Assembly (NCBI GenBank): GCA_958299035.1
Contig: CATQJL010000316.1
Coordinates: 39,730,025-39,794,024 of the forward strand
Source: Cylicocyclus nassatus
Taxonomy: Eukaryota; Nematoda; Chromadorea; Rhabditida; Strongylidae
Length of the DNA: 64,000 nt
Reading direction: 5' to 3'
Made by a program: the position numbers and the translations under genes. Under the pieces are notes generated by a model that was given only the letters and a program-made list of their open reading frames with translations, was not told where the DNA came from and searched no databases. Below are positions 46,575 to 57,478 of this stretch, piece after piece (the first letter of the stretch is position 1; each line of letters starts with the position of its first letter).

Positions 46575-47494
46575 TTAGGTTGGTGCAAAAGGAATGGCCG
46601 ATTTTCCAAGCCTTTTTTCAGGGCAACTTTTCCCCATCAATTCTTCTTCTTTACAATAGATGTACTATACAGTCGCGTTGCTGTTTTCATGCTCTATCTA
46701 ACGGTGCTTGAAACGGGCTCTCATCATCATTTCTTGTAAAGTTACTGAGCTTCAAATAACCGCATCCAAATTCAGAATTTCGTTGCATTCACTTTTCCGG
46801 CCAGAATTTAAGCGCGTATCAATGGGATTTCTTCGAAAATTTAGCTCTTGTATGTAATAGAAATTGTCTACGTTATGTGTACTTAACTGCATTCTTTGAA
46901 GTTATCCAGACTGAGATATCGGCGCCCAAACATGAGTAGCTGTTGCGGTCATTTTATGACCCATAATTTTCTTCTGAGGAAGTCAGTCGCCGAAGCTTTG
47001 CTCAATTCTGTAAGCGTAGGGCTAGGACACTTATTAACAGTTTTTGCAAAAACATCCAGCTGTTTAGTACGTAGAAAATCAGAAAATTCTATATTCCGGA
47101 CTTTGAGGCACAATGAAAAAATGTTGAAAGAACTGAGAAATTTTGAATTTCAATTTTTCTCTTTTTCGCAAACTTTTCTGTCCGAATTCTTTTTATTGAA
47201 TTTTGTACTACTGGCTTGCGGCTACAAGATAGGCTACTTAACATTTATACTAACAAACTTTGAAGGAAGATATGAATTGTCAAAGACAAGGTTTTAGCAG
47301 AAGAACCTTTTTTATTTTTCAATCCATATTTTTCTGCCGTTCGTAATATGAGTATAAATAAATGTGCGCTGTATTGCGAAAGATTTGCTGCTTCTGATGG
47401 TCTTTATCACATTCAGAAATGTGGATTCTTTAGAAAGTTATAGCACGTCAAATTGAGAATTCGCAAATCGGCCATTCCTTTTGCACCAACCTAA
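46575..47494. mobile_element. 920-bp mariner-type element with TA duplication
   Basis: It starts TTAGGTTGGTGCAAAAGG and ends CCTTTTGCACCAACCTAA, flanked by TA on both sides (46,573-46,574; 47,495-47,496). The TTAGGTTGGTGCAAAAG terminus is the well-known mariner type. The interior has an open stretch (46,896-47,297) that does not read as transposase; any transposase is too decayed to call. Terminal repeats are near perfect over about 30 nt, so it moved recently. Confidence 0.9.
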
Positions 47495-47639
47495 TACATT
47501 GTTGATGCTGATAAGAAATAAAGTTAATTCTGGTGTACATCAGTCTCTTTCAGACCATCTGAAGAAGAATCTTTTGGGCACAGCATATAAATTTATATTG
47601 ACTGCTTTTTAGATCGTCCATAATGGGTAAAATATGACT

Positions 47640-47945
47640 TTTTGTTGACGTATAGACTAGATGCCGACCGACCGACTTTATCGATTTTTGGGGAAGTTTG
47701 AGCTGCGGGGCTGAGAGTTGGTACAAGGGGGTAAGTGAGGGTGCTGATTATGGATAATAAAAATTTACTTTATAAATTTTATCGATTTTTGGAAAATCTC
47801 GAGCTACGAGCTTGGGAGTTGTTACAGGGGGTAAATGAGGATGCTGATCAAAACCGAAATCTATTTTATCGATTTCAGCAATTTTTGGAAAATTTTGAGC
47901 TAGGAGTTGGTATAGGGGGTACTAGGGGGCTGATTATGATTGGAT
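47640..47945. repeat. ~100-bp tandem units with TTTATCGATTTTTGG
   Basis: Three diverged units share TTTATCGATTT, a GAGCTRCGRG-type segment, GGGAGTTGKTACARGGGGTA and GCTGAT. Related units in the opposite orientation lie at 14,400-14,570. Confidence 0.7.
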
Positions 47946-47992
47946 TGGCTCTAGCCAGATGTGTCGGCAAGTTTGAGATATGGTTGCTTTAG

Positions 47993-48175
47993 TTATTCGA
48001 AAAATCATTCGAATATTTATTCGAAATTCGACTTCCAATGTTCGAATATATTCGATATTCATTCATTCGATATTTTTGATATTCCGAATTTATTCGAAAT
48101 TCATTCATTCGATATTTTTGATTTTCCGAATTTATTCGATATTCATTCATTCGATGAAAAACTCTCGAATTACCC
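47993..48175. repeat. ATTCGAA-rich array, right
   Basis: Dense TTCGAA/TTCGAT units include direct ~60-bp copies containing CATTCATTCGATATTTTTGA. Same satellite type as 46,130-46,375, about 1.6 kb away on the far side of the mariner-type element. Confidence 0.85.
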
Positions 48176-51042
48176 AAGTATAATTTGCAGCCGTCTCCTT
48201 GATCTGGCTGTGGACATGAAAATTTCGATAATCGCCACATTTTCTAGTGTTAGAAAATTACTACTAAGCTTCAAATATAAGAGGCCCTTATGAGACCTAT
48301 ACACCAGTTTTTTCTCTGATCGTTAAAGGCTACTTTGTTATTCTTTCAAGACAAACTGCCCTTGAGACATATTCATAAGTTTCATCAATAAATACATTAG
48401 CTACTCAATGCATGAAATACGATGACATTTTTCATCTTAGAATTGACATTTCTTGGCGTTCCACATCGCTCATATTGAATTTCTCGATTTTAAGGCTGAT
48501 TTTTTCTTTCAGATTATCGGGTTTATTTCTAGCAGATATTGCTTGAGCTACCTTCAAAATAGCGCGTGATTGGATATAATTTTTTTCTAAGGGACTCTTT
48601 TCTTGTATAAAAATATGCTCTTTTAAGATTACGAAAGTTTTTACGAGACATGGAGATTCATTGATTCTTTTTGACCTAGTAATAGTAGTTTGAAGAATGA
48701 TTTCGCATAGCATGAAAATGTTCTTGAAATGCCTCAGGGTTGCACGGCCTTTTTTCTGTATTTGAAAATTCATGCAACAATCATGTCATGAAATTAAATT
48801 TGGTACTAATCTCAATTATAAGTCTACCCATGAATCTCCGCTCGAATTGACTTTGAAATACTTTTTTCATGCTCTTCACTCTCTGAAGACTATAGCTCTA
48901 CTAGGCTTGCATCCGTTCATGCTTACATATTTCGAGATTCACTCAGTCTACGACTACGACACCTCATTTGAATGCGCAAGTGTTTTGAGCGTGTCTCTCG
49001 GCTATTTACTTCAATTTGAAGCATCTTTCTCCAAGATTCTTGTTTTTCACGTATCCAGAAGCTTCTCTGCATTTTTAGAGGTTCATCCTTACTTTTCCTT
49101 GGCTACAATCTATGGAGTTCTGCAAAAATTCCAAAAGTTAGAGCAAGCCATGCTGTTAATTTATACACTAGTTTTTTTTGTACTGGCTTAAATGAGTACA
49201 CGCTATATATTATATGGGTAAAGGAATAAAAATTGCTGCAAATTTGAAAACAAATCACTGTAGAATTTTTCATGAGAATTCAGCAAAAATTGAAAGGCAC
49301 TGAAATCAATTAGAATGCATTGAGATGTATATATTGAAAAATATCCAATCAGATGCATATACTTCAGTGCTTGACCATTTTCCTTGAGGGAACTTTTCAT
49401 GACAAATACATATTTCAAACAAATAAATATATTTTTTGAAAAGTAATGGCATGGAAATTGATATTTTGACTTATTTTATTTTTCCTGTTTTCTTTATTGC
49501 CATTTCTTTGTTCCCACATTGGAATATTGCTTTTTCCTCGTTGTTTATCATTTTCGCATAAACATAAGCTTTTTCGCTCATTCGTGACAGTGTGTTTATC
49601 GAATTTTTTTCTAAAAAAAAGAACTCCAAAAATTGGAAGAAGCTGAAGTTGAGCAATGAAATGGAAAAAATCTGCATATCAAACTTTTCTTCTCGCTGAG
49701 AAGCTCATACAGGAGGATAAATCAGTTCTGCTCGTCTTGTTTTCTGCTGAGTTTTTTTTTTATTACAGTCGAGTGTCTGCAATAAATGAATACGATTTCA
49801 GCAATGAGTATGGCATCCACTGCTTTCTGAGAATCCCCTAAAATCGTTTTGACCAAGAAATTCGAGAAAGTTGCCTTAATTGCTCTGTGCAAAGCGACTG
49901 CCGTTGAAGAAAGGCCTAATTTATCCTTGAGCTCAGTAGTTCTCACTTTCTACTTTGTTTTTGAGTTTAATGGCGTCATATATAGGGTAATTTGAGCTTT
50001 TCAACGACCGGATGCTCAATCCATCTTGGATGACGTCAGCTTGAAGACGTTGGATTGTTACATTCTCCCTATCTTTTAGAATACTTCCAGCGTCTTTATG
50101 AAAAATGTTTTTAATGTTTGCTAACAGAGGCCATTTTGATTTTTAGCCCCATAGTTACCACACTCTATCTGATTTTTCCTGTGCGACCACTCTTTCTACT
50201 TTCTAGCTTTTCAATTCTTACAATTTTCTTGCACTTGCCACATTTTTAGGTTGGAACAGAAGTCTCACCCCAAAGTGAGCATAAACCGCAACAATTATCT
50301 CTTATAACATAGATAGGTTCTGATATATCTTTTTATAGAACTAGGCGAGCTCTACAAAATGGTTTTCAAAGATTTGCACCAATGTGATCCAAGCGAAATC
50401 TACTCAGGGCTTGGCAAGCTGGCTTACACGCAAGCTCGATATCGTTTTTGGTGCGAAAAGCAAATGAAATATCGTTTTTGCGGTCTGAAAAAAACACAAC
50501 AGGTTAGGTTTTTTTGGTCGACGATTTCGATTTTGGGTCCAAGGAGACAAATAAAGGAGAAAATCTTGCGAAAGTCAAGGAGACTTCGTTTTTTGCATAT
50601 TCGGAAGGCCACTTCGTGCTGAGCCCTGCTAAGACCAAAAATCAAAAAAATTCCAGCTACTCGAAAAAGAAGAAATCATAACTTTGTTAGGAAAATTTTG
50701 CGACCTGCACGTTGCTCAGAGTTTATAGTCTTTGCACCAGACTTTCACATATACCCTTGGCTGGAGACTAAGAGAATGAAAATTTTTTTATTTCGTCAAA
50801 ATGATGCTATGTCTAGCTCCTCTCATTCGGATTTTTAGGCCGATTCCGATATTTCTCGGAGGTGCTGCAGAAGGCCAAAAATTCACAAAAAAATTATTTC
50901 GGAGAATTACTTTTGAAGGCTTGTAGCATACAACTGCTACTGTAAGAACAGCTAAGCGATTCGACAAAAACATGAAAATCATCATTTTCTTGATTCTTAG
51001 CGGAGAAAAAAACAGCAGTTGCTCAAATAAATGTGTGATATG
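48176..51042. other. no supportable gene; one hAT-like MITE
   Basis: An ATG ORF of 139 codons at 48,772-49,191 (plus) is rich in Phe, Leu and Ser and somewhat hydrophobic; it matches no family I know and has no splice support. Several overlapping minus ORFs (e.g. 49,722-49,946) lack an ATG. The MITE at 50,405-50,628 is listed separately. Confidence 0.4.
50405..50628. mobile_element. hAT-like MITE (CAGGGCTC family), third copy
   Basis: The left end is CAGGGCTTGGCAAGCTGGC; the reverse complement of the right end reads CAGGGCTCAGCACGAAGTGGC. It shares GATATCGTTTTT motifs with 25,483-26,179 and 44,069-44,303. The flanks do not show a clear 8-bp duplication, so the insertion may be old. Confidence 0.65.
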
Positions 51043-51859
51043 TGTCGCGGATTGGGCCCCCAGCTCCCAACGTCAGTGGTACAATTGCTCTCCTGCATCG
51101 GCGAGGGGAGCCAGGGGTCCGCTCCGTGAGAATAGTGAAGCGTAACGTGTGAGGTGGCTACCTGTGCAACTGCTCTGTGTGCCTGCCACATGGGAACTCC
51201 ATACACTCTTAGGGGCCCTTGCCACTAGCCTGCTTAGTAGCGATTCGTCACTTGGGGCTCGACCTATGCTTCCAGCCATCGACAGCTGGGGCGTGTACTC
51301 ATAACCGTGGCACTACCATGGATCATGCCAGCCGTCCTACGGATGTTACCCACTAGGCTTGATTACGAAATACACACAGAATGATAACACGATATTCCGG
51401 AGCCACAGTCGAGCTGTGGTCACCGCTCCAACACATATCACACCTGCACAATGCCCACCATTTATCCGCAAACTTATCCCTACACTCAAACATACAGGAT
51501 GAGCACAACCGACCAGATGTTAGCCTAGGGGTCGGCAATATCGGAAACCCCCCGAGGCGGTGTCGCCGGCGTGTGCCAGGCGCGAGCGCGCTCGGGGTTA
51601 CCTCGTAGCGTGGGAGCCAGTCCTCCGTGGCGTTGATGGAAGCGACGCGTGAGATGGGGTAGCGCTGATCGATCGATGGCTTGAGACGATTGGAACCCGA
51701 CCGCTCACTGTGACGGCAGCTGCGAAGAGTGACTACGTGACTTATTTAAACGCTACGCAGGTGAGAGAGGTGAGAGGCGGGACAGCGCGAGGACGGCGTT
51801 TTGGGACCCTTCGCGAGGCGGCGGCGGCGACCTTTGAAGGAAGTCGCGAATCCGCGACA
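51043..51859 (-). repeat. 3' LTR (817 bp)
   Basis: Bounded by TGTCGCGGA...TCCGCGACA. Compared with the 5' LTR I see one 7-bp indel near 51,115-51,125 and only a handful of substitutions. ORFs across it are shadows. Confidence 0.95.
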
Positions 51860-52411
51860 CTCCGGGCAACGAAAAAGAAAGGGTCCGAGGTAGCTCCCGA
51901 TCTGCCATGTTACCTACGACCCTACGAGTTAAACATACATACAAACCTACGAGTCAAGAATCCCTAGGTGGAACGCGGGACCTACAGCCTGTCGTGGTAA
52001 CAGCCGGTTGTTCTCGGAGGTAAGCATGAAGAGTCGTCGGGGGCTCTACTCTGGTGGCGGGCTTCTTCGGCAGTTGTGGAGACGATGGTTGCGTTGAACG
52101 GAAGTTGAGGTGACCATTGACGTGACCATTGACTCGACAGTTGCGGCATCGACAGCTTGAACGGACCATGGAACTCGGCTTGACGTGGATGTTCGGCTTG
52201 ACGTGACAGCGGCTCGACATTGGTGACGTTGAAGTGACGATGAGTTGGCAAAAGATGTTAAATTTGCCTACTGGCGCGGTTTTTCACGCCTGGGGATGAA
52301 TTCAAAGCGAGGGGGAGATTTTACCTCGCAACACAAGACCCCTGGGGCGAGACACATGCGAAAGGGGGCATCCCAAAAACTCCAAAAATGACACGGTCTC
52401 CCACCGTGGCC

Positions 52412-52804
52412 CCCAAAACTCGACAGTTGGGAAGTAGGCACTTGAGATACACGTCAACTGCGGGCCAACCTAAAATAGGGTCAGCAACAAAAAACGGGGC
52501 GAGCTTAAGGCCCGCCAAAAACCACAAAATCAAAAGAAAAAGAAAAGAAAATAAAAGGGTACGAATAAAATAGTTAAACTAAATTAAACATACCCAAAAA
52601 TCGTCAGTTGGGGCTATCGTCAAGTGGGGATCACGCAACTTGGGAAACTCTCCATCTTCCACCCAAAACTCGATAGTTGGGGCTATCGCAACAGTGGACT
52701 CGAAACTTGGGGGATCTTATCCTCAATCTGAACAAATAACATTAATAAAGGAATGAAAGTTGGGGGGTGAGCGTAAAGCTTCACCAAAAACTCGTGAGTT
52801 GGGG
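52412..52804 (-). repeat. four copies of a CCCAAAACTCG-NN-AGTTGGGG motif
   Basis: Copies at about 52,412-52,431, 52,593-52,613, 52,662-52,682 and 52,783-52,804. Each is a near-palindrome (CCCAA/TTGGG with AACT/AGTT) able to form a small hairpin. They lie between the last ORF and the 3' LTR of the BEL element. Their role is unknown; a cis-acting RNA signal is possible. Confidence 0.6.
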
Positions 52805-52819
52805 AAACGTAACCTGGGG

Positions 52820-53265
52820 CTAATGATCGTGAGGCGAGGCATCTCTTCTCTGGGGCTGACGATCGTGGGGCGAGGCGTCTCTCCTCTGCTCTCTCCTGGC
52901 TCTCTGTCGCCTGCGCATGTCAGCCATTGCCTTGTACTGTTCAAGGGTGGTGAGGTATTCGTCATATGGGATATCACAGGTACAGTGGTACTGTTTAAAG
53001 CAGAATGAGGTGTCGTGGTCCTTAGAGCGGCACGACCGGCATCTCCTGCCATAGCGAGGGCAGTCTTCCTCGGCATGGATACCACAGCACAAGAAACATC
53101 CGCCCCTCCTCGCATTCAGATCATCCTGTCACTCAAGAAGGTGTAGTTAGGACAACTGGACGAGTAATGGCGCTGCCTGCAGAAGTAACAGCGGATGTTC
53201 TCGGGCGGTGTATCCGGCCTCCTCTGCTCCCGCTCTCTCCTCCATCGGCTCGTCCGCCTGACGCT
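52820..53265 (-). pseudogene. CCHC zinc-knuckle tail of the extra BEL ORF (frameshifted)
   Basis: Three knuckles read in order on the minus strand: CYFCRQRHYSSSC (CX2CX3HX4C) in one frame, then CFLCCGIHAEEDC (CX2CX3HX4C) and CRSCRSKDHDTSFC (CX2CX4HX4C) in the frame of the upstream 53,147-54,524 ORF. The knuckle order and spacing suggest a single nucleocapsid-like tail now interrupted by shifts near 53,215-53,235 and near 53,125. An Arg-rich end (RRRQRARREQRR) follows. Confidence 0.7.
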
Positions 53266-54524
53266 CACCTGAAATGGGGCGTGGGGCCCCATCCTGGGGG
53301 GCGGGCGACACGTGGGGCGGCGATGTTGCAACCGATGTGGAGGTCACCTCCGATTCCCTACGAAACCTCTTGGGGGCTCTGGCTGAGCGGGATCGATGTC
53401 GATCCGTCGACGACGATGGCAACTCGGCGATACCAGCAAGGACTTCTTCCTGGATGTCGTCTTGGTGTCGCTGTCGTGTGCGAGAGCGTGAATGCGGGCG
53501 CTTCGATGGGGTGCTCTGACGAGCTGTGGCTGTCGTAGACTGTGGGCGCGATTCTTGGGGATGCGCTTCGAACCTGCGCATAATGATGACATGGTATTGG
53601 TGACGGATTCTTTCCATCTCCGCAACCATTGTGGCGGATGTGAGGTTGATCTGGGTCAACTCGTCCGGTGTGACTCCGTAGTGGGCTAACAGAGCAAGCC
53701 TTTGCTGTAACTCAGCCGGCTGGAGATGGAACAACTCTGTTAGGCGAGTATTGACCGCGTGTCGACGATAGTTGATGTTATATGTGAGGGTGTGGATGCG
53801 GTCGATCCTCTCTAGGAGTCCCTGGGTGTCTGGCAACGGCAGCTGGGATGTGGAGTTTATAAACTTTGTGGCTTCCGTAACGGCGTTGTCGAGTGCTTTC
53901 AATTCGTACGTGACCATTAGGGGCATCAGATGCTCGGTCTTAGCTCCGATGAGATCCTCCTCCTGGGGCGAAAAGATCTCTTTCGTGAAGAGACTGCGGA
54001 AACGCTGCCCGATCTTGCTGTGGAGGTATCCATCGAGGAGCACATAATCCTGTTGTCCCAGATGGGCTGGGTCAAAGATGTGCCTAAAGTTGAAAGCTGT
54101 GGTGAGCTGCTGGAGCAGACTCAGTGCGGGTCGGTATGACTGGGGGACAGCGTGTGCCTGGGTATCGCTGTCAGCTTCACGAAGCAGTCGACGATTGGGA
54201 TTATACCCTTTGGCGATCGCGGTGATGAGTTCGATCATCGTCGGCTTGCGAGTATAGGGGTCTTCTCCCGGCGGACTCAGATGGGATACGTCCACCTGGG
54301 GTGCGACCACTGGGGCGGGCGTTGGTTTCGGAACTTTCGCGGACGAAAGCTCCCGGATGACCGCGGCCACAAGTGCGGCGCCGCTAGGATCGTCGGCGGT
54401 CTTCGTATCGCGATCCTTGGGGGGAGTAGGCTGTCTCCTGGGCGGCGTCCGCTCTCGCTCCGAACTGGTAGGCGCTGTCCTTTGGGGGGACAGGCACTCC
54501 TCGTTTCGACTTCTCTTTAATCGC
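53147..54524 (-). CDS. extra ORF 3' of integrase in the BEL element (gag-like, not env)
   Basis: An open frame runs from about 54,524 to a stop at 53,147. The codon at 54,370 is GTG, so the true start is not there. An ATG at 54,527 lies in a different frame, and the frame may instead be entered through splicing (acceptor-like CGCTTTCAG ending at 54,567) or after a shift. The protein is soluble and helical in its middle part (about residues 40-270 from 54,370), then Arg/Ser-rich (RSRTRQRHQDD...DRHRSRSARAPKR), and continues into CCHC knuckles after a frameshift. There is no signal peptide or transmembrane segment, so it does not look like an envelope protein despite its env-like position. A second Gag or nucleocapsid-like protein is my inference. 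I do not recognise the N-terminal domain. Confidence 0.7.
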
Positions 54525-54565
54525 CATCAGTTCGCTTGTAGTTGGTCAGACTACGATCGCTATTA

Positions 54566-55504
54566 CCTGAAAGCGAAGTATGAGAATGGGGGTACGACGT
54601 ACTACGACATGCATACACACATGGAGTGTAACATGGGTTGATAAAAATGAGAGAAGGAAAGTGGGCAGAGAAAAAATGGGAAAAAGGAATGGGGAGAGAA
54701 ACATGAGGTCCTTATGATGCATGAGGCGTGATAAAATGAAGTGTAAAACAAGTGAGGTCAATTGGTCAGGTCGCGCATGAGTTATAACATGTAGCATGCA
54801 GTATAACATGTCAGACATGTATAATGGGAGAATGATGTGAGAAAATGTGTGAGAGAGTGAGTGTGAAAGGGATGTGAGTGAGGGAGAATGTGTGAGAGAG
54901 ATGAATGTGCGTAAAGAGGAGTGTGAGTGTGAGTATGAAAGTTGTGAGTTAGAGTATAAGGTGAAAGAGTGTGAATGTGAAAGTGAGATTGAGGCAAAAT
55001 GCACTACAAGAGTAGATGAAATGAGAACGCGCGCACAAACAAGAATTTCTTGCCTGACCAATGTGCAAAAATTAAATGTGAGTAAGTAAAATGTGAGAAA
55101 GAATGTGTGAAAGGATGTGTGAGAAAATGTGAGAAAGAATGTGAGGTGTGAAAGTTGCAAAAGACAAGCCACTGCCTTTTTTGGCACAATATGAGGAAGA
55201 AAATCAGAAAAAACAAACGACAAATGGGAAATGTGGCTTGTTGGGAGATGAGAATGAAGAGAAAGTACAGAAATAAACGCAACATACAAGAAATCGCAAA
55301 GGAAGATGTTGAAATGACAACCAACGTGCGTCGGCATGATGCAATTTCGTATATGCTGACTGTAGCTTTCCCTGCGGGACCACTCAATCGGCGTAGTCGT
55401 GCGGAGCGCGTTTGCGAGCGCGTTTTGCGATTGGGGCGAGTATACTTGGGAATGTGATGATAGGGCACGCTGCGCACACGCATCGCGTGTGGATTGGAGC
55501 GCGT
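54566..55504 (-). other. pyrimidine-rich spacer before the extra ORF
   Basis: On the element's sense strand this stretch is dominated by CTCACA/TCTCAC-type repeats (about 54,820-55,160) and ends at CGCTTTCAG, a good nematode-style splice acceptor. A 263-codon open frame across it is an artefact of the simple repeat. It may act as an intron or regulatory spacer allowing a spliced mRNA for the downstream ORF. Confidence 0.5.
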
Positions 55505-57478
55505 TTATGCTCCGTGGGTCGGAATTTGCGATTTTAAGCGTTTAGCTTTGCGGGGAGGCTGAATCCTCGTGGGAGAATGGGAAGAATGTCTAGAAGGCAC
55601 TCTTCTGGGCTTGGATATTGGGGTGTAGTTGTCTTGGGCGCGAATCTCTAAAGGGTAAAGACGCGATAACGGTCTTCTGAGGAACTTACCGTTGGGCATC
55701 CGTACTTCTGCGACTCGTACATTGTTGGGTTCGCTCCCATGAAGTCGAACCACAATTCCCAACTTCCACTGTCCTCTCGGCAAATTGTCTTCGGCAATTA
55801 GCACGAGATCGTTAACTTGGGGATGTACAGCTGTGTGCCTGGGCTGTCGCAAACGACGTTGGTGGCGCTGAACAAGTGCGGAAAGGTAATCGGTGCGCCA
55901 TATTTCCCAAAAGGAATCCAAAACGGATTGCGCTTCCCTATACCAATCCGACAATCTGTGTTCGTCGACAACAATATCGTAAGTCTGGGGTTTTGGGGGA
56001 AGTTGAAGCTGAACTTCTGGGGAGATGAAATCCACTGGGCGTAATACTCGAAACGGAGCTCCCTCTCGATACGGGGTTATAGGTCGAGAGTTGAGAATCG
56101 CTTCGATCTCTACGACCACTGTTCTCAACTGTTCCCATGTGAGTGAGGTCCTTCCTATCGTCTTCTTGAAGGCAGACTTGAAGAGAGCAACGAGTCTCTC
56201 ATAAAAGCCTCCTTTCCAGGGCGATATGGGGTTGATAAACTTCCACGTGATCCTATGTTTCGTTGCGAAACTGTGGATGGGGTTCCATGACTGAGGCGCA
56301 AAGAACAAAGTTCTCATTGCGTTTTCTGCGGCATGGAATGTGGATGTGTTATCACTGTAGATGACGTCTGGTGTTCCACGTCGTCCCATAAATCGTCGGA
56401 AGGCTAGTAGGAAGTCCTGTGTGGAGTTGGAGCTGACAAGTTCCAAATGTACAGCTCTTGTGGCCATGCACGTAGTGAGGCACACCCATGACTTCGCCTT
56501 TGTGCCGTTCGCATCCCTGTAGTGGATGGGACCCAGATAGTCCAGTCCTACGTTCTGGAACGGTGATCTCATGACTCGTTCCTCGGGCAAGCTGGGCATG
56601 TCCGGATAACGATAGGCTGGGCCACTGGCTCTCTTACAAACGGTACATGTGCGAAGAATGCGATCTACCGTACGACGTGTGGAGGGTACAAAAAAGCGTT
56701 GTAACAGCTGGGCGATAGTCCCATAGACTCCTTGATGATACGATGCGAAATGGATGTGAAGTGTGATGAGGGATGTGAGTCTATGTGAGGGCACCAACAA
56801 AATGGGTGCTGTGGGGTGGACTTTCTCCATGCGGGCTGGGCATCTGATGAGCCCGTTTTCGTCTCTATGTGCGTTGAATCGCTCGAGGCGAAAACGTTCT
56901 AACAGATGGGCAGACTCTCGATAATGTTCGCGAATAAGCAAAATCTCTGCTAAGGCAATGTCCTGGGCCGTGATGTTACCGGCAGAGGAAATTTGAGAAA
57001 GAATGGGGATTGCCTTATAGAGATGATGTCTATGCGCGGACAGTTTGGGGCCAAGAAACTTGCGGCGCAAAAATCTGAGGACGTAAACGGCAATACGAAG
57101 AAGTTTCGTATAACTGTTTGTGACGTGAAATGGGATAACTGACACGTGTGAATCTTCTCTAACCAAACCTACCTGTACAAACTCCTTGTCCTGCTCCGGT
57201 GTTGTCGTGGGCAGGGTCGTGAAGTCCATATCTTTGTCGGGCCAGTACTCAGGTAACCGAAGGATGAACGATGGTCCTGTCCACCAAACGTGATCCACTG
57301 CTTCCTTCGTCGTCAATCCGCGCGTCGCATAGTCCGCGGGATTGTCTTCCGAAGCAACATAGTGGAACTTGACATCGGTACCCGAATCCTGAAGTTCCTT
57401 AACGATCTTGCGAATGAAACTTACCCTATTATGGACAAACTGCTTCAATGGCCTGGTGGAATGAATCCAGTGAAGCAC
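55505..57478 (-). CDS. BEL Pol, C-terminal part: RNase H remainder, integrase, DUF5641-type tail
   Basis: It continues the Pol frame after the shift near 57,490. It contains the end of the RNase H region, then an integrase with zinc-binding H-H-C-C residues (HIHFASYHQG...CTVCKR), the catalytic core D-D-E (GLDYLGP near residue 312, YSDNTSTF near 372, GGFYERLV near 426), and a C-terminal domain typical of BEL/Pao integrases (NDLVLIAEDNLPRGQWKLG). It inserts the cDNA into the genome, generating 5-bp duplications as seen here. It stops just before the pyrimidine-rich spacer. All catalytic residues are present. Its apparent ATG is only an internal methionine of the Pol polyprotein. Confidence 0.92.
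   Translation of the reverse strand: MLHWIHSTRPLKQFVHNRVSFIRKIVKELQDSGTDVKFHYVASEDNPADYATRGLTTKEAVDHVWWTGPSFILRLPEYWPDKDMDFTTLPTTTPEQDKEFVQVGLVREDSHVSVIPFHVTNSYTKLLRIAVYVLRFLRRKFLGPKLSAHRHHLYKAIPILSQISSAGNITAQDIALAEILLIREHYRESAHLLERFRLERFNAHRDENGLIRCPARMEKVHPTAPILLVPSHRLTSLITLHIHFASYHQGVYGTIAQLLQRFFVPSTRRTVDRILRTCTVCKRASGPAYRYPDMPSLPEERVMRSPFQNVGLDYLGPIHYRDANGTKAKSWVCLTTCMATRAVHLELVSSNSTQDFLLAFRRFMGRRGTPDVIYSDNTSTFHAAENAMRTLFFAPQSWNPIHSFATKHRITWKFINPISPWKGGFYERLVALFKSAFKKTIGRTSLTWEQLRTVVVEIEAILNSRPITPYREGAPFRVLRPVDFISPEVQLQLPPKPQTYDIVVDEHRLSDWYREAQSVLDSFWEIWRTDYLSALVQRHQRRLRQPRHTAVHPQVNDLVLIAEDNLPRGQWKLGIVVRLHGSEPNNVRVAEVRMPNGKFLRRPLSRLYPLEIRAQDNYTPISKPRRVPSRHSSHSPTRIQPPRKAKRLKSQIPTHGA

Noticed and set aside
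46896..47297. 133-codon ORF inside the mariner-type element
   Set aside because: It starts at TTG, is Phe/Leu-rich, and lacks mariner motifs such as the HPPYSPD block.
51043..51859. Several 60-90-codon ORFs inside both LTRs
   Set aside because: They are mirrored exactly in the two LTRs, lie in regulatory sequence and overlap on both strands.
53167..54641. Plus-strand ORFs opposite the extra BEL ORF
   Set aside because: Shadows of the minus-strand coding sequence caused by its GC-rich codon usage.
54546..55337. 263-codon minus ORF in env-like position, very hydrophobic
   Set aside because: Composition comes from a CTCACA/TCTCAC simple repeat; no signal peptide, glycoprotein or membrane architecture.
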